From the NCBI RefSeq assembly GCF_001043975.1, contig NZ_LABY01000150.1, positions 1 through 61,817 of the forward strand: a stretch of 61,817 nucleotides of DNA, given 5' to 3'. Origin of the DNA: Methylobacterium variabile (lineage in GTDB: Bacteria > Pseudomonadota > Alphaproteobacteria > Rhizobiales > Beijerinckiaceae). Each line of letters starts with the position of its first letter. Position 1 is the first letter of the stretch. The notes under the pieces were generated by a model. The model made no database searches, was not told the DNA's origin, and saw only the letters and a list, made by a program, of their open reading frames with translations. Position numbers and translations under genes: made by a program. Below are positions 1 to 8,140 of this stretch, one piece after another.

Positions 1-17
1 GTCGGGAGCCGGACGGC

Positions 18-1841
18 TCACAGCAGCACCTGCGCTCCCGCGCGCGGCGCGAACCGCGCCACCGTGCCGGACCGCCCCTGCAGCACCGCCTGCGTGCGCG
101 TGAAGGAGTTGACGGTCGCATGCAGGGCGAGGAACCGTTCAAGCACCGCCGCGAGCAGGTAGAGGCCGCCGCTGGCCCACAGCCCGCGATCGAAGGTGAG
201 CGTGACGTCGAGCCCTCGGCAGAAGCTCCCGAGCCGCGCGCCCGGCACCCGGGCGGTCGCCTCGCTCGCGCTCACCTCGAGCAGGGCCGCTATCGCCGCC
301 CGGGTGTGCGGCGTATCGCGAACGTCGTAGAGTTGCAGCATGTCGCGCATCGCCGCGGCCGCATCCGCTCCGCCGACGATCGACAGGTGGCCGAGCGAGA
401 GATGCGAGATCAGCCTCCAGTTGCGCTTCCGGCGCAACCGCGGACGCCAGCTCGCCGTCGGCGCGGTCAGGCAGGTGATCCGGGCGATCGAGCTGAGGCC
501 CTCCGCCGGAAACAGGCGCGGCTGCCCGACGCCGAACGGCAATTGCGCCGGCAGGTCGCGGCTGGTGCAGGTCGCGTCGACCGACAGGACCCGGTCGGCC
601 GGGCGGTTGACCTGCAGGTCGGGATCGAAGGGCGCGAGCAGGACGTCGCTGCCTCCGAGCCCGTCGGTGGCGTCCCGCCGCACGATCGCGTAATAGCCGG
701 CGGTCGGCTCCTCGCCGCCGAGCGCGGCGGGCCGGCGGTAGAACGGGCGCCAGGGCCGGCCCGCGCCGTCGTCGGCAACCTCGTGCACCGCCTCGACGCT
801 CCACACCTCGTAGGCCTTCGGACGCCGATAATCGGGCAGGATCGGGTACTCGGTGCGGGTGCCGTCGAGGGTGATCGGCTCGCAATGCCGGGTGAACAGG
901 TTCACGATCGGCGTGCACCCGAGCGCGAGGCAGTCCGGCCGCAGCCGGCGCTCCAGCTCCGGCGCGGCCTGGTCGAAGTACACGAACAGGTCGAGCCGGT
1001 CCGAATCCTGGATCAGCGTGCGGGCGTCGAGGCCGACGAGATCGACGAACAGAAACTTCTCGGGGAGCGCGAAGTACTCGGTCAGAAGACGGAAGCCCTC
1101 GAAGGAACGCGCCGTCCACGGATAGAGCGCCTCCTCGGGAGCGAAGCCGGCCGGTCGGATGCTGTCGGGCGGCAGCAGCGTCGGGCGGTCGTCGTTGGGG
1201 CCGTCGGCGAGCGCGACGCCCGCGACGTGCCCGCCCAGGAGTTCGTAGAGCGCCAGCGCCTGCTCGATCGGCCCGCGCAGGAACACCCGCAGGGCCCGCG
1301 GCTCCAGTTCGGCGAAGGTCGCCTCGGGATCGGTCAGCCGCAGGCTCACCCTCAGGCTGGCGCGTGCCCCCTGCGCCCGGGGGTTGACCGGAGCGGCCAG
1401 CGGCAGGCCGGAGAGGCGAACGGCCTCGATCTCGATCGGCCAGAGCGTCGTCGCGTAGGCGGTCCGGAAACGGACGGGATCGCCGGCGACGGGCTCGCTC
1501 TCCAGCATCGTGCCGGCCGGGATGGTCACCGGAACCCGCAGCTCCGGCTTGCAGGCGAGCTGGACGATGGCCGCGGAGGGCACCGGCGCGAGGGCGTGCG
1601 GGGAGAGGACGCCGAGCAGCGCGTCGGTGATCTCCGGCAATTCGTCATCGAGCCGCTGCTGGACCCGGGCCGAGAGGAACGCCACCCCCTCGAGGAGGCG
1701 TTCGACATGCGGATCATCGATGATGTCGCCGTTCAGCCGCAGCCGGCCGGCAACCTTCGGGTGGGCGTCCGCGAAACCCTGCGACAGGTTCCGCAGCGCG
1801 TCGAGCTCGCGGTTGTAGGCAGCGAGAAATTCCTCGTCCAT
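18..1841 (-). CDS. tssF: Type VI secretion baseplate subunit TssF
   Basis: TssF (ImpG/VasA) is a wedge component of the T6SS baseplate, working with TssE, TssG and TssK in the cytoplasm under the membrane complex. The 607-aa product has the usual family length and the typical TssF start (MDEEFLAAYNRELDALR), followed by the conserved region around residues 38-60 (NGDIIDDPHVERLLEGVAF). It is the last complete gene of the leftward T6SS operon in this window and begins 25 bp after tssE, behind a GGACGGAG ribosome site. In rhizobial imp loci tssG (impH) follows; here it would lie beyond the left edge, so its absence is only a window effect. Family assignment is confident. Confidence 0.95.
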   Translation of the reverse strand: MDEEFLAAYNRELDALRNLSQGFADAHPKVAGRLRLNGDIIDDPHVERLLEGVAFLSARVQQRLDDELPEITDALLGVLSPHALAPVPSAAIVQLACKPELRVPVTIPAGTMLESEPVAGDPVRFRTAYATTLWPIEIEAVRLSGLPLAAPVNPRAQGARASLRVSLRLTDPEATFAELEPRALRVFLRGPIEQALALYELLGGHVAGVALADGPNDDRPTLLPPDSIRPAGFAPEEALYPWTARSFEGFRLLTEYFALPEKFLFVDLVGLDARTLIQDSDRLDLFVYFDQAAPELERRLRPDCLALGCTPIVNLFTRHCEPITLDGTRTEYPILPDYRRPKAYEVWSVEAVHEVADDGAGRPWRPFYRRPAALGGEEPTAGYYAIVRRDATDGLGGSDVLLAPFDPDLQVNRPADRVLSVDATCTSRDLPAQLPFGVGQPRLFPAEGLSSIARITCLTAPTASWRPRLRRKRNWRLISHLSLGHLSIVGGADAAAAMRDMLQLYDVRDTPHTRAAIAALLEVSASEATARVPGARLGSFCRGLDVTLTFDRGLWASGGLYLLAAVLERFLALHATVNSFTRTQAVLQGRSGTVARFAPRAGAQVLL

Positions 1842-1866
1842 GCTCCGTCCTCGCGGTCCGACCGCG

Positions 1867-2361
1867 TCAATCCTCGCGGGTCGGGCGCACCACGATGTCC
1901 GCCGTCGTGGTGTCGACCAGGGTGTCGAAAGCGATCGCCTCGGGCAGCGGGTCGATCAGCAGCAGGGCGTCGATGTGCAGCCGCAGCACCGCGCGCAGGG
2001 GCGTCGGCGCGTCGGCGATGCGCACCTGCACCTGGGCGAGCCGCGGTTCGAAACGGCGGATCGCGTCCTCGATCTCGCGGCGCAGCCGCTCCTGCCCGGC
2101 CGGATCGTTGGAGGCGCCGGCGGTGAGATCCGCGACGCCGTAACCGAGCGGCGAGCGCTCCAGCGCCGGCCAGGACGGCGTCCGCCACGGACGCCGCGCA
2201 TTGAGCAGGTGCTCGATGTCGCGATGGACCGCGGCGCGGACGATGGAGATCGCCTCGGACACGCCGTGCGGGGCGTCCTGCAGGCGGTCGGGATGCGCGT
2301 CGAGGAGCCGGTCGAGCACGGAGAGGCGCGGCTGGAGGCCGCCTCGGGGCGGGAGGCTCAT
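1867..2361 (-). CDS. tssE: Type VI secretion baseplate subunit TssE (gp25-like)
   Basis: TssE (ImpF) is the gp25/GPW-like baseplate wedge protein that nucleates sheath assembly. I start it at the ATG at 2361 because it overlaps the tagJ stop as ATGA and gives the family N-terminus (MSLPPRGGLQPRLSVLDRLL); an upstream in-frame ATG at 2460 would add 33 residues that are antisense to tagJ and look non-coding. The 164-aa product shows a VLDRLLD start (about residues 15-21), the helical VRAAVHRDIEHLLNARR segment (41-57) and YGV (74-76), all usual in TssE. Co-transcription with tagJ and tssF is expected from the overlap. Confidence 0.93.
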   Translation of the reverse strand: MSLPPRGGLQPRLSVLDRLLDAHPDRLQDAPHGVSEAISIVRAAVHRDIEHLLNARRPWRTPSWPALERSPLGYGVADLTAGASNDPAGQERLRREIEDAIRRFEPRLAQVQVRIADAPTPLRAVLRLHIDALLLIDPLPEAIAFDTLVDTTTADIVVRPTRED

Positions 2362-3143
2362 GCGAACTCGACCGTTCGCAGGTCGGTGATCGCCAAGCCC
2401 TCGTCGCCGACGAGGAAGATCCGTTGCCCGCAGCCCCGCACCGGGGCCTGCGAGCTCCATTCGGTCCGGCGGCCCATCCGCAGCTCGTCCTCCGCCGCAG
2501 GCGTGTCGTAGAGGGCGGGCAGGTAGACGTCTCCCTGGAGGCCGTCCCGCACGATCATCGTGCAGCGCCGCCAGAACAGGTCCCGGGGACGCCGGGGCGG
2601 GTGAAACTCCATGCTGACGAGCCGCGCCGCCGGGATCCAGTAATACCGGCCGGTGGTCGTCAGGACTTCCAGGCTGCCGCCGGCGAGATCGTCGGCATCG
2701 CGGAAATCCTCGACCTCCCGGTCGTTCGCGACGCAGCGCGTCGCCGTCCGGGCCGCTTCCGCCGCCACCGCCGCGGCCGCGGCCGCGGCTTGGTCGCCCG
2801 CCCGCAACGCGACGACCATCGCCAGCGCGGCCTCCTGGTCCGGCGTCGGGCCGTCCACGAAATCCGGCAGACGGCCCTCGGTTCCGAGCTGGCGCCGCGC
2901 GGTTTCGGCCCGGAGCAACTGCCGGAACTCGGCGACCGCGAGCGCGCTGTCCGGGTCCAGCGCCTCGACGGCGGCGACCAGGGCATCGGCCCGCTCGAAC
3001 TCCGCCGCAAACAGCAGGAATTCCGCCAGGAGCAGGCGCGCGGCGACATCGGTCGGCGCCTGCTGCACGGCTCGTCCGGCCGCCGCGACGGCATCCGCGA
3101 GGCGCCCTTGCCGGAAATGATGGCCGGCCTCCGTTCCACTCAT
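2358..3143 (-). CDS. tagJ: T6SS accessory protein TagJ (ImpE family)
   Basis: This 261-aa protein belongs to the ImpE/TagJ family, accessory T6SS proteins that bind the TssB N-terminus in some systems and may modulate sheath handling. The N-terminal half (about residues 5-90) is helical and TPR-like (GHHFRQGRLADAVAAAGRAV). The C-terminal half carries the family block with YYWIPAARLVSMEF, RPRDLFWRRC and DVYLPALY. It sits between the second tssC copy and tssE, exactly the place of impE in rhizobial imp clusters, and shares an ATGA overlap with tssE. TagJ is absent from many T6SS, so its presence helps to type this locus. Confidence 0.92.
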   Translation of the reverse strand: MSGTEAGHHFRQGRLADAVAAAGRAVQQAPTDVAARLLLAEFLLFAAEFERADALVAAVEALDPDSALAVAEFRQLLRAETARRQLGTEGRLPDFVDGPTPDQEAALAMVVALRAGDQAAAAAAAVAAEAARTATRCVANDREVEDFRDADDLAGGSLEVLTTTGRYYWIPAARLVSMEFHPPRRPRDLFWRRCTMIVRDGLQGDVYLPALYDTPAAEDELRMGRRTEWSSQAPVRGCGQRIFLVGDEGLAITDLRTVEFA

Positions 3144-3180
3144 CGGCCGATCTCCTTTGTGAACAGAATCCCGCGGTGTC

Positions 3181-4734
3181 TTATCGAGCGGCCCCGGCGG
3201 CGGCGAAGCCGGTCACGAGCCGGAACGTTGTCGAGACGTCGTCGAGCTGGTACGAGGGCTGCAGGTGGACGACGCAGCCGTAGGAGCCGGGACGGCCCGG
3301 CATCTCCCGAACCTGCACGGCGCTCGAGAGGAGGGGGTAGCGCGCCCGGCTCTCGGCGGAGGCGCCGGCACTCAGGTTGGTGTAGCCGGCGAGCCACCGC
3401 CCGAGACGCCGCTCGATCGCCTCCGCATCGACGAGGGACCCGGTCAGTTCGCGGCCGAGCACCTTCACGTAATGGGCGAAGCGCGAGACGCACAGCATGG
3501 CGCTGATCTGCGCCGAGACGCGCCGGTTCGCCTGGGCCGAGGTCGGTTCACGGTCCGGTGCATCGGGCGGGTTCGCCTGCAGGCTGCGGACGGAGGCGAA
3601 GGCCGCGCCGCCGTGGGGCAGGGTGTTCAGGGGCATGAAGCCCGCATCCACAAGGTCGCGCTCCTGCCGGTCGGTCAGGGCGAGATCGACCGGCGCCCGC
3701 GCCCAGCGGGTCTCCGCGCCGAACACGAAATCCTCGTGGGGCAGGTCGAGCACGAGGCCGCCGCCGACCCGGTCGGTGTCCACGCCGCGCACGTCGGCCG
3801 GCCACCCATAGGTCAGGACAGCGCGTCCCACGACCGCCGCGAAGGCGTAGCCCGCGACGAACCACGTCCGCTCGGCCGGACCTGGCGCATCCTCGACGTA
3901 CCAGCGGCTGGCGATCGCGCGCGACCAGGGCGCACGGGCCAGGATCCGGGGCATCGTCGCGCACAGGAAGCGGGCCTCCTCGCGGCTTGCGAGGACCCGC
4001 CAGCGCCGGTGGTCCTGGCCGTTCAGGAGCGCCGTCACGTCGTGCGAGAGCGCGAGATCCGCGAACCGATCCACCCCGAGAAGGGCGGGCGAGGCCGCCA
4101 GCACCGTCGGCACGAACGCCGCGGCGGCGATGTCCGCGAGCCCGCCCGCCACGGTCACGTCGTCGACCGGGGCAGGGGCGCCCGGCTCCCGCCGTTCGGG
4201 CCGGTGGCGGACCTCGTGATCGACCACGAGCAGGCCGAACGGCTCGCCACCGGCTTGGCCGAACTCGTTCTCGTAGATCTTGCGGAACAGCTGCGACTGG
4301 TCGAACTCGATGGTTCGGGTGAGGTCGCGCTCCAGCTCGCGCCAGGTCGCCGACAGCAGCGTCACCTTCAGCCGCCGGTCGGGTTCGAAGCGGCCGAGGA
4401 GCCAGGCGAGCCCTCGCCACGAGCCCTCGAGGCGCTGGAGCCGCGGATGGTGGAGCACCGCGTCGAGCTGCGCGGAAAGCAGCCGGTCGATTGCCGCGAT
4501 GTCGCGGTCGAGCCAGCCGCGCAGCCTCTCCGGATGGCGGCGCAGCATCGCGGCCGCCTCGGGGCCGAACCAGCGGGCAAGGGCGCCCGCGTCGGTATCG
4601 AGGAAGCGCGCGAGCGCGTGACCCGCCGGCTCGCCGCCGGGTCGGCTGTGGCGTCCGGCCAGCATCGCCACGCGCAAGCCGGGTGCTGCCGGCTCATCGG
4701 CGGCCGGGCCGGACGGGGCGCCGGCTCCGCTCAC
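3181..4734 (-). CDS. tssC: Second TssC-family sheath protein (ImpD-like paralogue)
   Basis: A 517-aa paralogue of the large contractile-sheath subunit. It starts at a GTG that overlaps the upstream tssC stop (GTGA); ORFs starting further upstream would run antisense-like through tssC. Sheath hallmarks are [10 protein letters not shown] (101-110), [17 protein letters not shown] (151-167) and a C-terminal [12 protein letters not shown] block, each matching the neighbouring TssC. It has a distinct proline/alanine-rich N-terminus and is clearly diverged elsewhere. Rhizobial imp loci carry the same pair (ImpC and ImpD; TssC41 and TssC40 in Agrobacterium). By analogy the upstream copy probably forms the sheath with TssB; what this one does is an inference I cannot make from sequence. 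Confidence 0.9.
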   Translation of the reverse strand: MSGAGAPSGPAADEPAAPGLRVAMLAGRHSRPGGEPAGHALARFLDTDAGALARWFGPEAAAMLRRHPERLRGWLDRDIAAIDRLLSAQLDAVLHHPRLQRLEGSWRGLAWLLGRFEPDRRLKVTLLSATWRELERDLTRTIEFDQSQLFRKIYENEFGQAGGEPFGLLVVDHEVRHRPERREPGAPAPVDDVTVAGGLADIAAAAFVPTVLAASPALLGVDRFADLALSHDVTALLNGQDHRRWRVLASREEARFLCATMPRILARAPWSRAIASRWYVEDAPGPAERTWFVAGYAFAAVVGRAVLTYGWPADVRGVDTDRVGGGLVLDLPHEDFVFGAETRWARAPVDLALTDRQERDLVDAGFMPLNTLPHGGAAFASVRSLQANPPDAPDREPTSAQANRRVSAQISAMLCVSRFAHYVKVLGRELTGSLVDAEAIERRLGRWLAGYTNLSAGASAESRARYPLLSSAVQVREMPGRPGSYGCVVHLQPSYQLDDVSTTFRLVTGFAAAGAAR

Positions 4735-6233
4735 ACCCGCTCCGGGATGCGCGCGACCATGCGCATGCTGGTCGTCAGCTCCTCCAGCTGCAGCCAGGGG
4801 CGCATGTAAGCCACAGCGTTGTAGGCGCCGGGCCGGCCGGGGATCTCGCGAACCTCGATCCGCGCCTCGCGCAGCGGGAAGCGGGACTTGCTCTCGGGCC
4901 CCGCGTTCTCGTTGGTGTTGACGTAGTTCTGGATCCAGCGGTTGAGCCAGCGCTCGCAATCGTCGACTTCCATGAAGGAGCCGATCTTGTCGCGCGCCAT
5001 CACCTTGAGGTAATGGGCGAACCGGCTGGTCGCGAGGATGTAGGGCAGACGCGCGGAGATCCGGGCGTTGGCGGTCGCCTCCGGCCGGTCGTACTCCTTT
5101 GGCTTCTGCGTTGTCTGGGCGCCGAAGAAGACGGCGTGATCCTGGTTCTTGTAGTGGCACAGGGGCAGGAAGCCGAGATTCGACAACTCGTACTCGCGCC
5201 GATCGGTGATCCCGATCTCGGTTGGGCACTTGGCGTCGAGATCGCCGTCATCGGACCGGAAGATGTGGGTGGGCAGATCCTCCACCTTGCCACCGCCTTC
5301 CGCGCCGCGGATCGCGGTGCAGAAGCCGTATTTGGCGAAGGCCTCGGTCAGCCGCGTGCCGAGGACGTAGGCGGCGTTCATCCAGCAGTAATGGTCGTGC
5401 GCGAGTTGCATCGGCGACCCGTCCGCGTCGAACGGTGCCTCTTCGTACGCGAAGGCGTCGATGGGCCGGGTCCGCTCTCCGTAGGGCAGGCGGGCGAGCA
5501 CGCGCGGCATCGCCAGCGAGACGAAGCGGCTGTCGTCGCTGTCGCGGAAGCCGCGCCACTTGATGTACTCGACCGTGTCGAAGATCTTGGCGAGGTCGCG
5601 CGGGCGCGACAGCTCGTTCCAGCTCTCGAAACCCATCAGCGAGGCGCCTGCCGCCGAGATGAAGGGCGCGAAGGCGGCGGCGCTCACGTTCGAGATCAGC
5701 CGCAAGGCCTCGATGTCCTCGGGGTGGTTCGTCCACTCGTAGTCGCCGATCAGCGCCCCGTACGGCTCCCCACCGGGGGTGCCGAACTCGTTCTCGTAGA
5801 TCTTGCGGAAGAGAAGGCTCTGGTCGAACTCGACCGAGCGGGTCAGGTCGCGGTGCAGCTCGCGCTTCGAGGCGTTGACCATCCGGATCTTGAGGTTCGT
5901 GCTCGTCTCGGTGTTCATGACGAGGTAGTGCAGGCCGCGCCAGCTGCCTTCGAGCTTGGTGAAGCGCTCGTCGTGCAGGATCGCGTTGAGCTGAGTGGAG
6001 AGCGCCGCGTCGATCTGCGTGATGGCGGCCTCGATGGTGCGGCTGAGGTTGCTGTCGAACCGGACCGTGCCGCGACTGGCCTCCTCGATCAGCGTCCGCA
6101 CCAGGGCCTCCGCCCGGTCGGGCTCCGTCTGCCTCGTGGCCGACACCACCCGGTCGAGCAGGCCGGCGCCCTCCACGATCGGGAGCTCTGTGTCCTGCGG
6201 GTGCGTGCCGTTCAGCGGCTGCGCGTCCGACAT
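4731..6233 (-). CDS. tssC: Type VI secretion sheath large subunit TssC
   Basis: TssC (ImpC/VipB) polymerises with TssB into the contractile sheath that drives the Hcp tube out of the cell. The 500-aa product has the standard length. Diagnostic blocks are [13 protein letters not shown] (about 93-105), [17 protein letters not shown] (143-159) and [12 protein letters not shown] in the C-terminal third. It begins one base after the tssB stop, so the two subunits of the sheath are tightly coupled, and its own stop overlaps the start of the second tssC copy. Function and start are both well supported. Confidence 0.96.
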   Translation of the reverse strand: MSDAQPLNGTHPQDTELPIVEGAGLLDRVVSATRQTEPDRAEALVRTLIEEASRGTVRFDSNLSRTIEAAITQIDAALSTQLNAILHDERFTKLEGSWRGLHYLVMNTETSTNLKIRMVNASKRELHRDLTRSVEFDQSLLFRKIYENEFGTPGGEPYGALIGDYEWTNHPEDIEALRLISNVSAAAFAPFISAAGASLMGFESWNELSRPRDLAKIFDTVEYIKWRGFRDSDDSRFVSLAMPRVLARLPYGERTRPIDAFAYEEAPFDADGSPMQLAHDHYCWMNAAYVLGTRLTEAFAKYGFCTAIRGAEGGGKVEDLPTHIFRSDDGDLDAKCPTEIGITDRREYELSNLGFLPLCHYKNQDHAVFFGAQTTQKPKEYDRPEATANARISARLPYILATSRFAHYLKVMARDKIGSFMEVDDCERWLNRWIQNYVNTNENAGPESKSRFPLREARIEVREIPGRPGAYNAVAYMRPWLQLEELTTSMRMVARIPERV

Positions 6234-6234
6234 C

Positions 6235-6747
6235 TCAGTTCTCCTTGCTGTCGGCGGCGATGCCGAGTTCGCCCGAGATCGTCTCGAAATCGGCCCTGTT
6301 CCTCAGGATCTGCTCGAGCAGCAATTCGAGGTTCTCGGAGCGGTCGGCCTTGCTCATGAGGTCGCGCAGGCGGTCCCGGGTCTCCAGCAGCGCTCGCAGG
6401 GCCGGCACCTGCTCGAGCACCCTGCCGGGCTCGAAATCCTCGATGCCGTTGAAGGCGAGATCGACCGCCATCGTGCTGCCGTCCCCGGCGAGCGTGTTCT
6501 CGACCTTCATGTTCAACCCCGGCGAGAGCCTCCGCATCACGTCGTCGAAGTTGTCCCTGTCGATCTGGATGAACTTGCGGTCGGAGAACGGCCGGAGCGG
6601 CTTGGTCGGATCGCCCGAGAAATCGCCGATGACGCCGACGACGAACGGGAGTTCGCGGACGATCTCCGCCCCTTCGGTCTCGACCTCGTAGGTGATGTGG
6701 ACGCGCGGGCGACGCACCCTCGCCAGCTTCTCGTGAATGCTCGGCAT
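6235..6747 (-). CDS. tssB: Type VI secretion sheath small subunit TssB
   Basis: TssB (ImpB/VipA) is the small sheath subunit; its C-terminal helix is the docking site for the ClpV unfoldase that recycles the sheath. The 170-aa product carries the family signature: an N-terminal [21 protein letters not shown] and [14 protein letters not shown] at about 32-45. A GGGAGA ribosome site precedes the ATG. It lies 30 bp after tssA and one base before tssC, in the order tssA-tssB-tssC typical of imp clusters. Confidence 0.96.
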   Translation of the reverse strand: MPSIHEKLARVRRPRVHITYEVETEGAEIVRELPFVVGVIGDFSGDPTKPLRPFSDRKFIQIDRDNFDDVMRRLSPGLNMKVENTLAGDGSTMAVDLAFNGIEDFEPGRVLEQVPALRALLETRDRLRDLMSKADRSENLELLLEQILRNRADFETISGELGIAADSKEN

Positions 6748-6777
6748 GCTGTTCCGGTCTCCCTCTCAGGATGGCTG

Positions 6778-7950
6778 TCAGGACTGCGCGGCGGGGACGG
6801 CCGGATCGGGCGACCGCATGCCCACCGAGGTGATGGCGGCGGTGCGGGCGGCCGGATCCGCCACGAGCTCGCGCAGGAGCTCGGGCCAGGGCAGGCGCGC
6901 GCGGCGAACGGCCTCCTCCAGCGTGAAGCCGATCGGCGAGTTCGGCTCTCCGAGCCGGAACACGGCTGCGATCCGCAGGATCTCGTCGAGCAGCGCCTCC
7001 CGCCCGGGCGGCAGAAGCCGCTCGCCGCCCGGGGCCGACGGCTGCGGGTGTCCGGCCGGCGCATCATCCGACCCAGGGGTGGCGGCCCCCGTCGCGGTGG
7101 CGGCCCCCGTCGCGGTGGCGGTCCCCGTCGCGCCGGAGGCCGGCGCCGCCTCGGGCGGCAGGTAGCGGGCCGTGGTCTGGTGCAGGGCCTCCAGGACGCT
7201 GCGCACGCGACCGGTCGAGGGCTGCGCCCGCGAGGGGATCTCCCGGGCGATCGCCTCCTCCAGCCGCGTCCAGCAGGTCCTGGCGCGGGCAAGGTCCCGG
7301 TCGAGCGCCCGGAGCGCGTCGAGGCCGCCGCGGGCCGCCGCTTCGAGCTCGCCCAGGGGAATGATGCCGGCGGTCGATCGCGACCCCGGCTTGGCTCCCG
7401 ACACGGCGAGGCCGGCCGACCGCTCGTAGTCCCAGAAGGTGACCGCCGCGCCGTCCGGGCGCTCGAACAGCACGGTCTTTCTGAGGGGCTGAAGCAGAGT
7501 TCCGTCCCGATCCTGCCCGCTGAGCCCGGTGATCGCGGCGAGCCGGGCCTCCGGATCGTCCGCCTCCTCGGCCGGGAACAGGCCGCGCGACCAGAAGCCC
7601 TCGATCAATCCTGCCAGCAGCACGGCACCGGCGGCGAGGCCGGCGAGGCCTTGCCGGCGGCACAGGCTCTCGGTCAGCCAGCAGGCGACCTCGATGTCCT
7701 TGCCGCGCGCGGCCAGGGCCTCCGTCGCCAGGCTCTCCACCGCGCGCCATTGCGGCGGCGGACCGTCGCCGAGCGTCGGGTCGTCGTCGACGGCCCGCTC
7801 CGCCGCCCGGGCCTCGGCCCGCGCGTCGCGCAGCCGGTAGTACAGCGACTGACCCGATGCATCCTGCCGGATGTCCTCGCCGGCCGGACTCTCGCCCGGA
7901 AACGGCAAGAGGAGGGGTCCGATCGCTTCGCTGTCGTCGAATTCACTCAT
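6778..7950 (-). CDS. tssA: Type VI secretion protein TssA (ImpA family)
   Basis: TssA coordinates T6SS baseplate docking and tube/sheath growth. The 390-aa protein has the ImpA N-terminal domain with the PGESPAGEDIR motif at residues 18-28 and RDARAEARAAER just after it. The middle holds a low-complexity linker of repeated Ala-Thr-Gly-Ala units (encoded by an 18-bp tandem repeat, listed separately), then a C-terminal helical segment ending PDPAVPAAQS. It is the first gene of the leftward T6SS operon and is divergent from clpV across about 190 bp, where the promoters for both arms should lie. Confidence 0.92.
   Translation of the reverse strand: MSEFDDSEAIGPLLLPFPGESPAGEDIRQDASGQSLYYRLRDARAEARAAERAVDDDPTLGDGPPPQWRAVESLATEALAARGKDIEVACWLTESLCRRQGLAGLAAGAVLLAGLIEGFWSRGLFPAEEADDPEARLAAITGLSGQDRDGTLLQPLRKTVLFERPDGAAVTFWDYERSAGLAVSGAKPGSRSTAGIIPLGELEAAARGGLDALRALDRDLARARTCWTRLEEAIAREIPSRAQPSTGRVRSVLEALHQTTARYLPPEAAPASGATGTATATGAATATGAATPGSDDAPAGHPQPSAPGGERLLPPGREALLDEILRIAAVFRLGEPNSPIGFTLEEAVRRARLPWPELLRELVADPAARTAAITSVGMRSPDPAVPAAQS
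7079..7132. repeat. 18-bp tandem repeat (three copies) inside tssA
   Basis: Three consecutive copies of GTGGCGGCCCCCGTCGCG run at 7079-7096, 7097-7114 and 7115-7132; the third differs by one base. On the coding (minus) strand each adds six residues of an Ala/Thr/Gly linker between the N- and C-terminal domains of TssA. The reading frame is kept whatever the copy number. Confidence 0.9.
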
Positions 7951-8140
7951 TCGGCTGACGTTCGGCTCCGATCGCAGGCGTCCTTCCGGATCTATCGAAA
8001 GTTCTGACCGAGGAATACTACGTGAATGTTTCAGCCTGGAACTTCAGCATTACATCTGCAACCAAACGAATGTAGACATGAATTGATGCAGCTCTCTAGC
8101 CTTGCGCAATGCGGATCCGTCGTGGCGGAGAGGAGCAGCC
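7951..8140. promoter_or_regulatory. Divergent T6SS promoter region (tssA / clpV)
   Basis: The 190 bp between the divergent tssA and clpV starts hold an A+T-richer stretch at about 8000-8100, unlike the surrounding coding DNA, and are the natural place for the two T6SS promoters. I looked for a -24/-12 (GG-N10-GC) sigma-54 element and did not find a convincing one. No operator can be named. Confidence 0.5.

Noticed and set aside
120..2126. A 668-codon open frame on the plus strand opposite tssF/tssE
   Set aside because: It mirrors tssF and tssE in high-G+C DNA, is Arg/Gly/Pro-rich, and the minus-strand frames give clear family matches.
7951..8140. Sigma-54 type -24/-12 promoter in the tssA/clpV gap
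   Set aside because: The closest GG/GC pairs (for example TGGAAC near 8037) have the wrong spacing.
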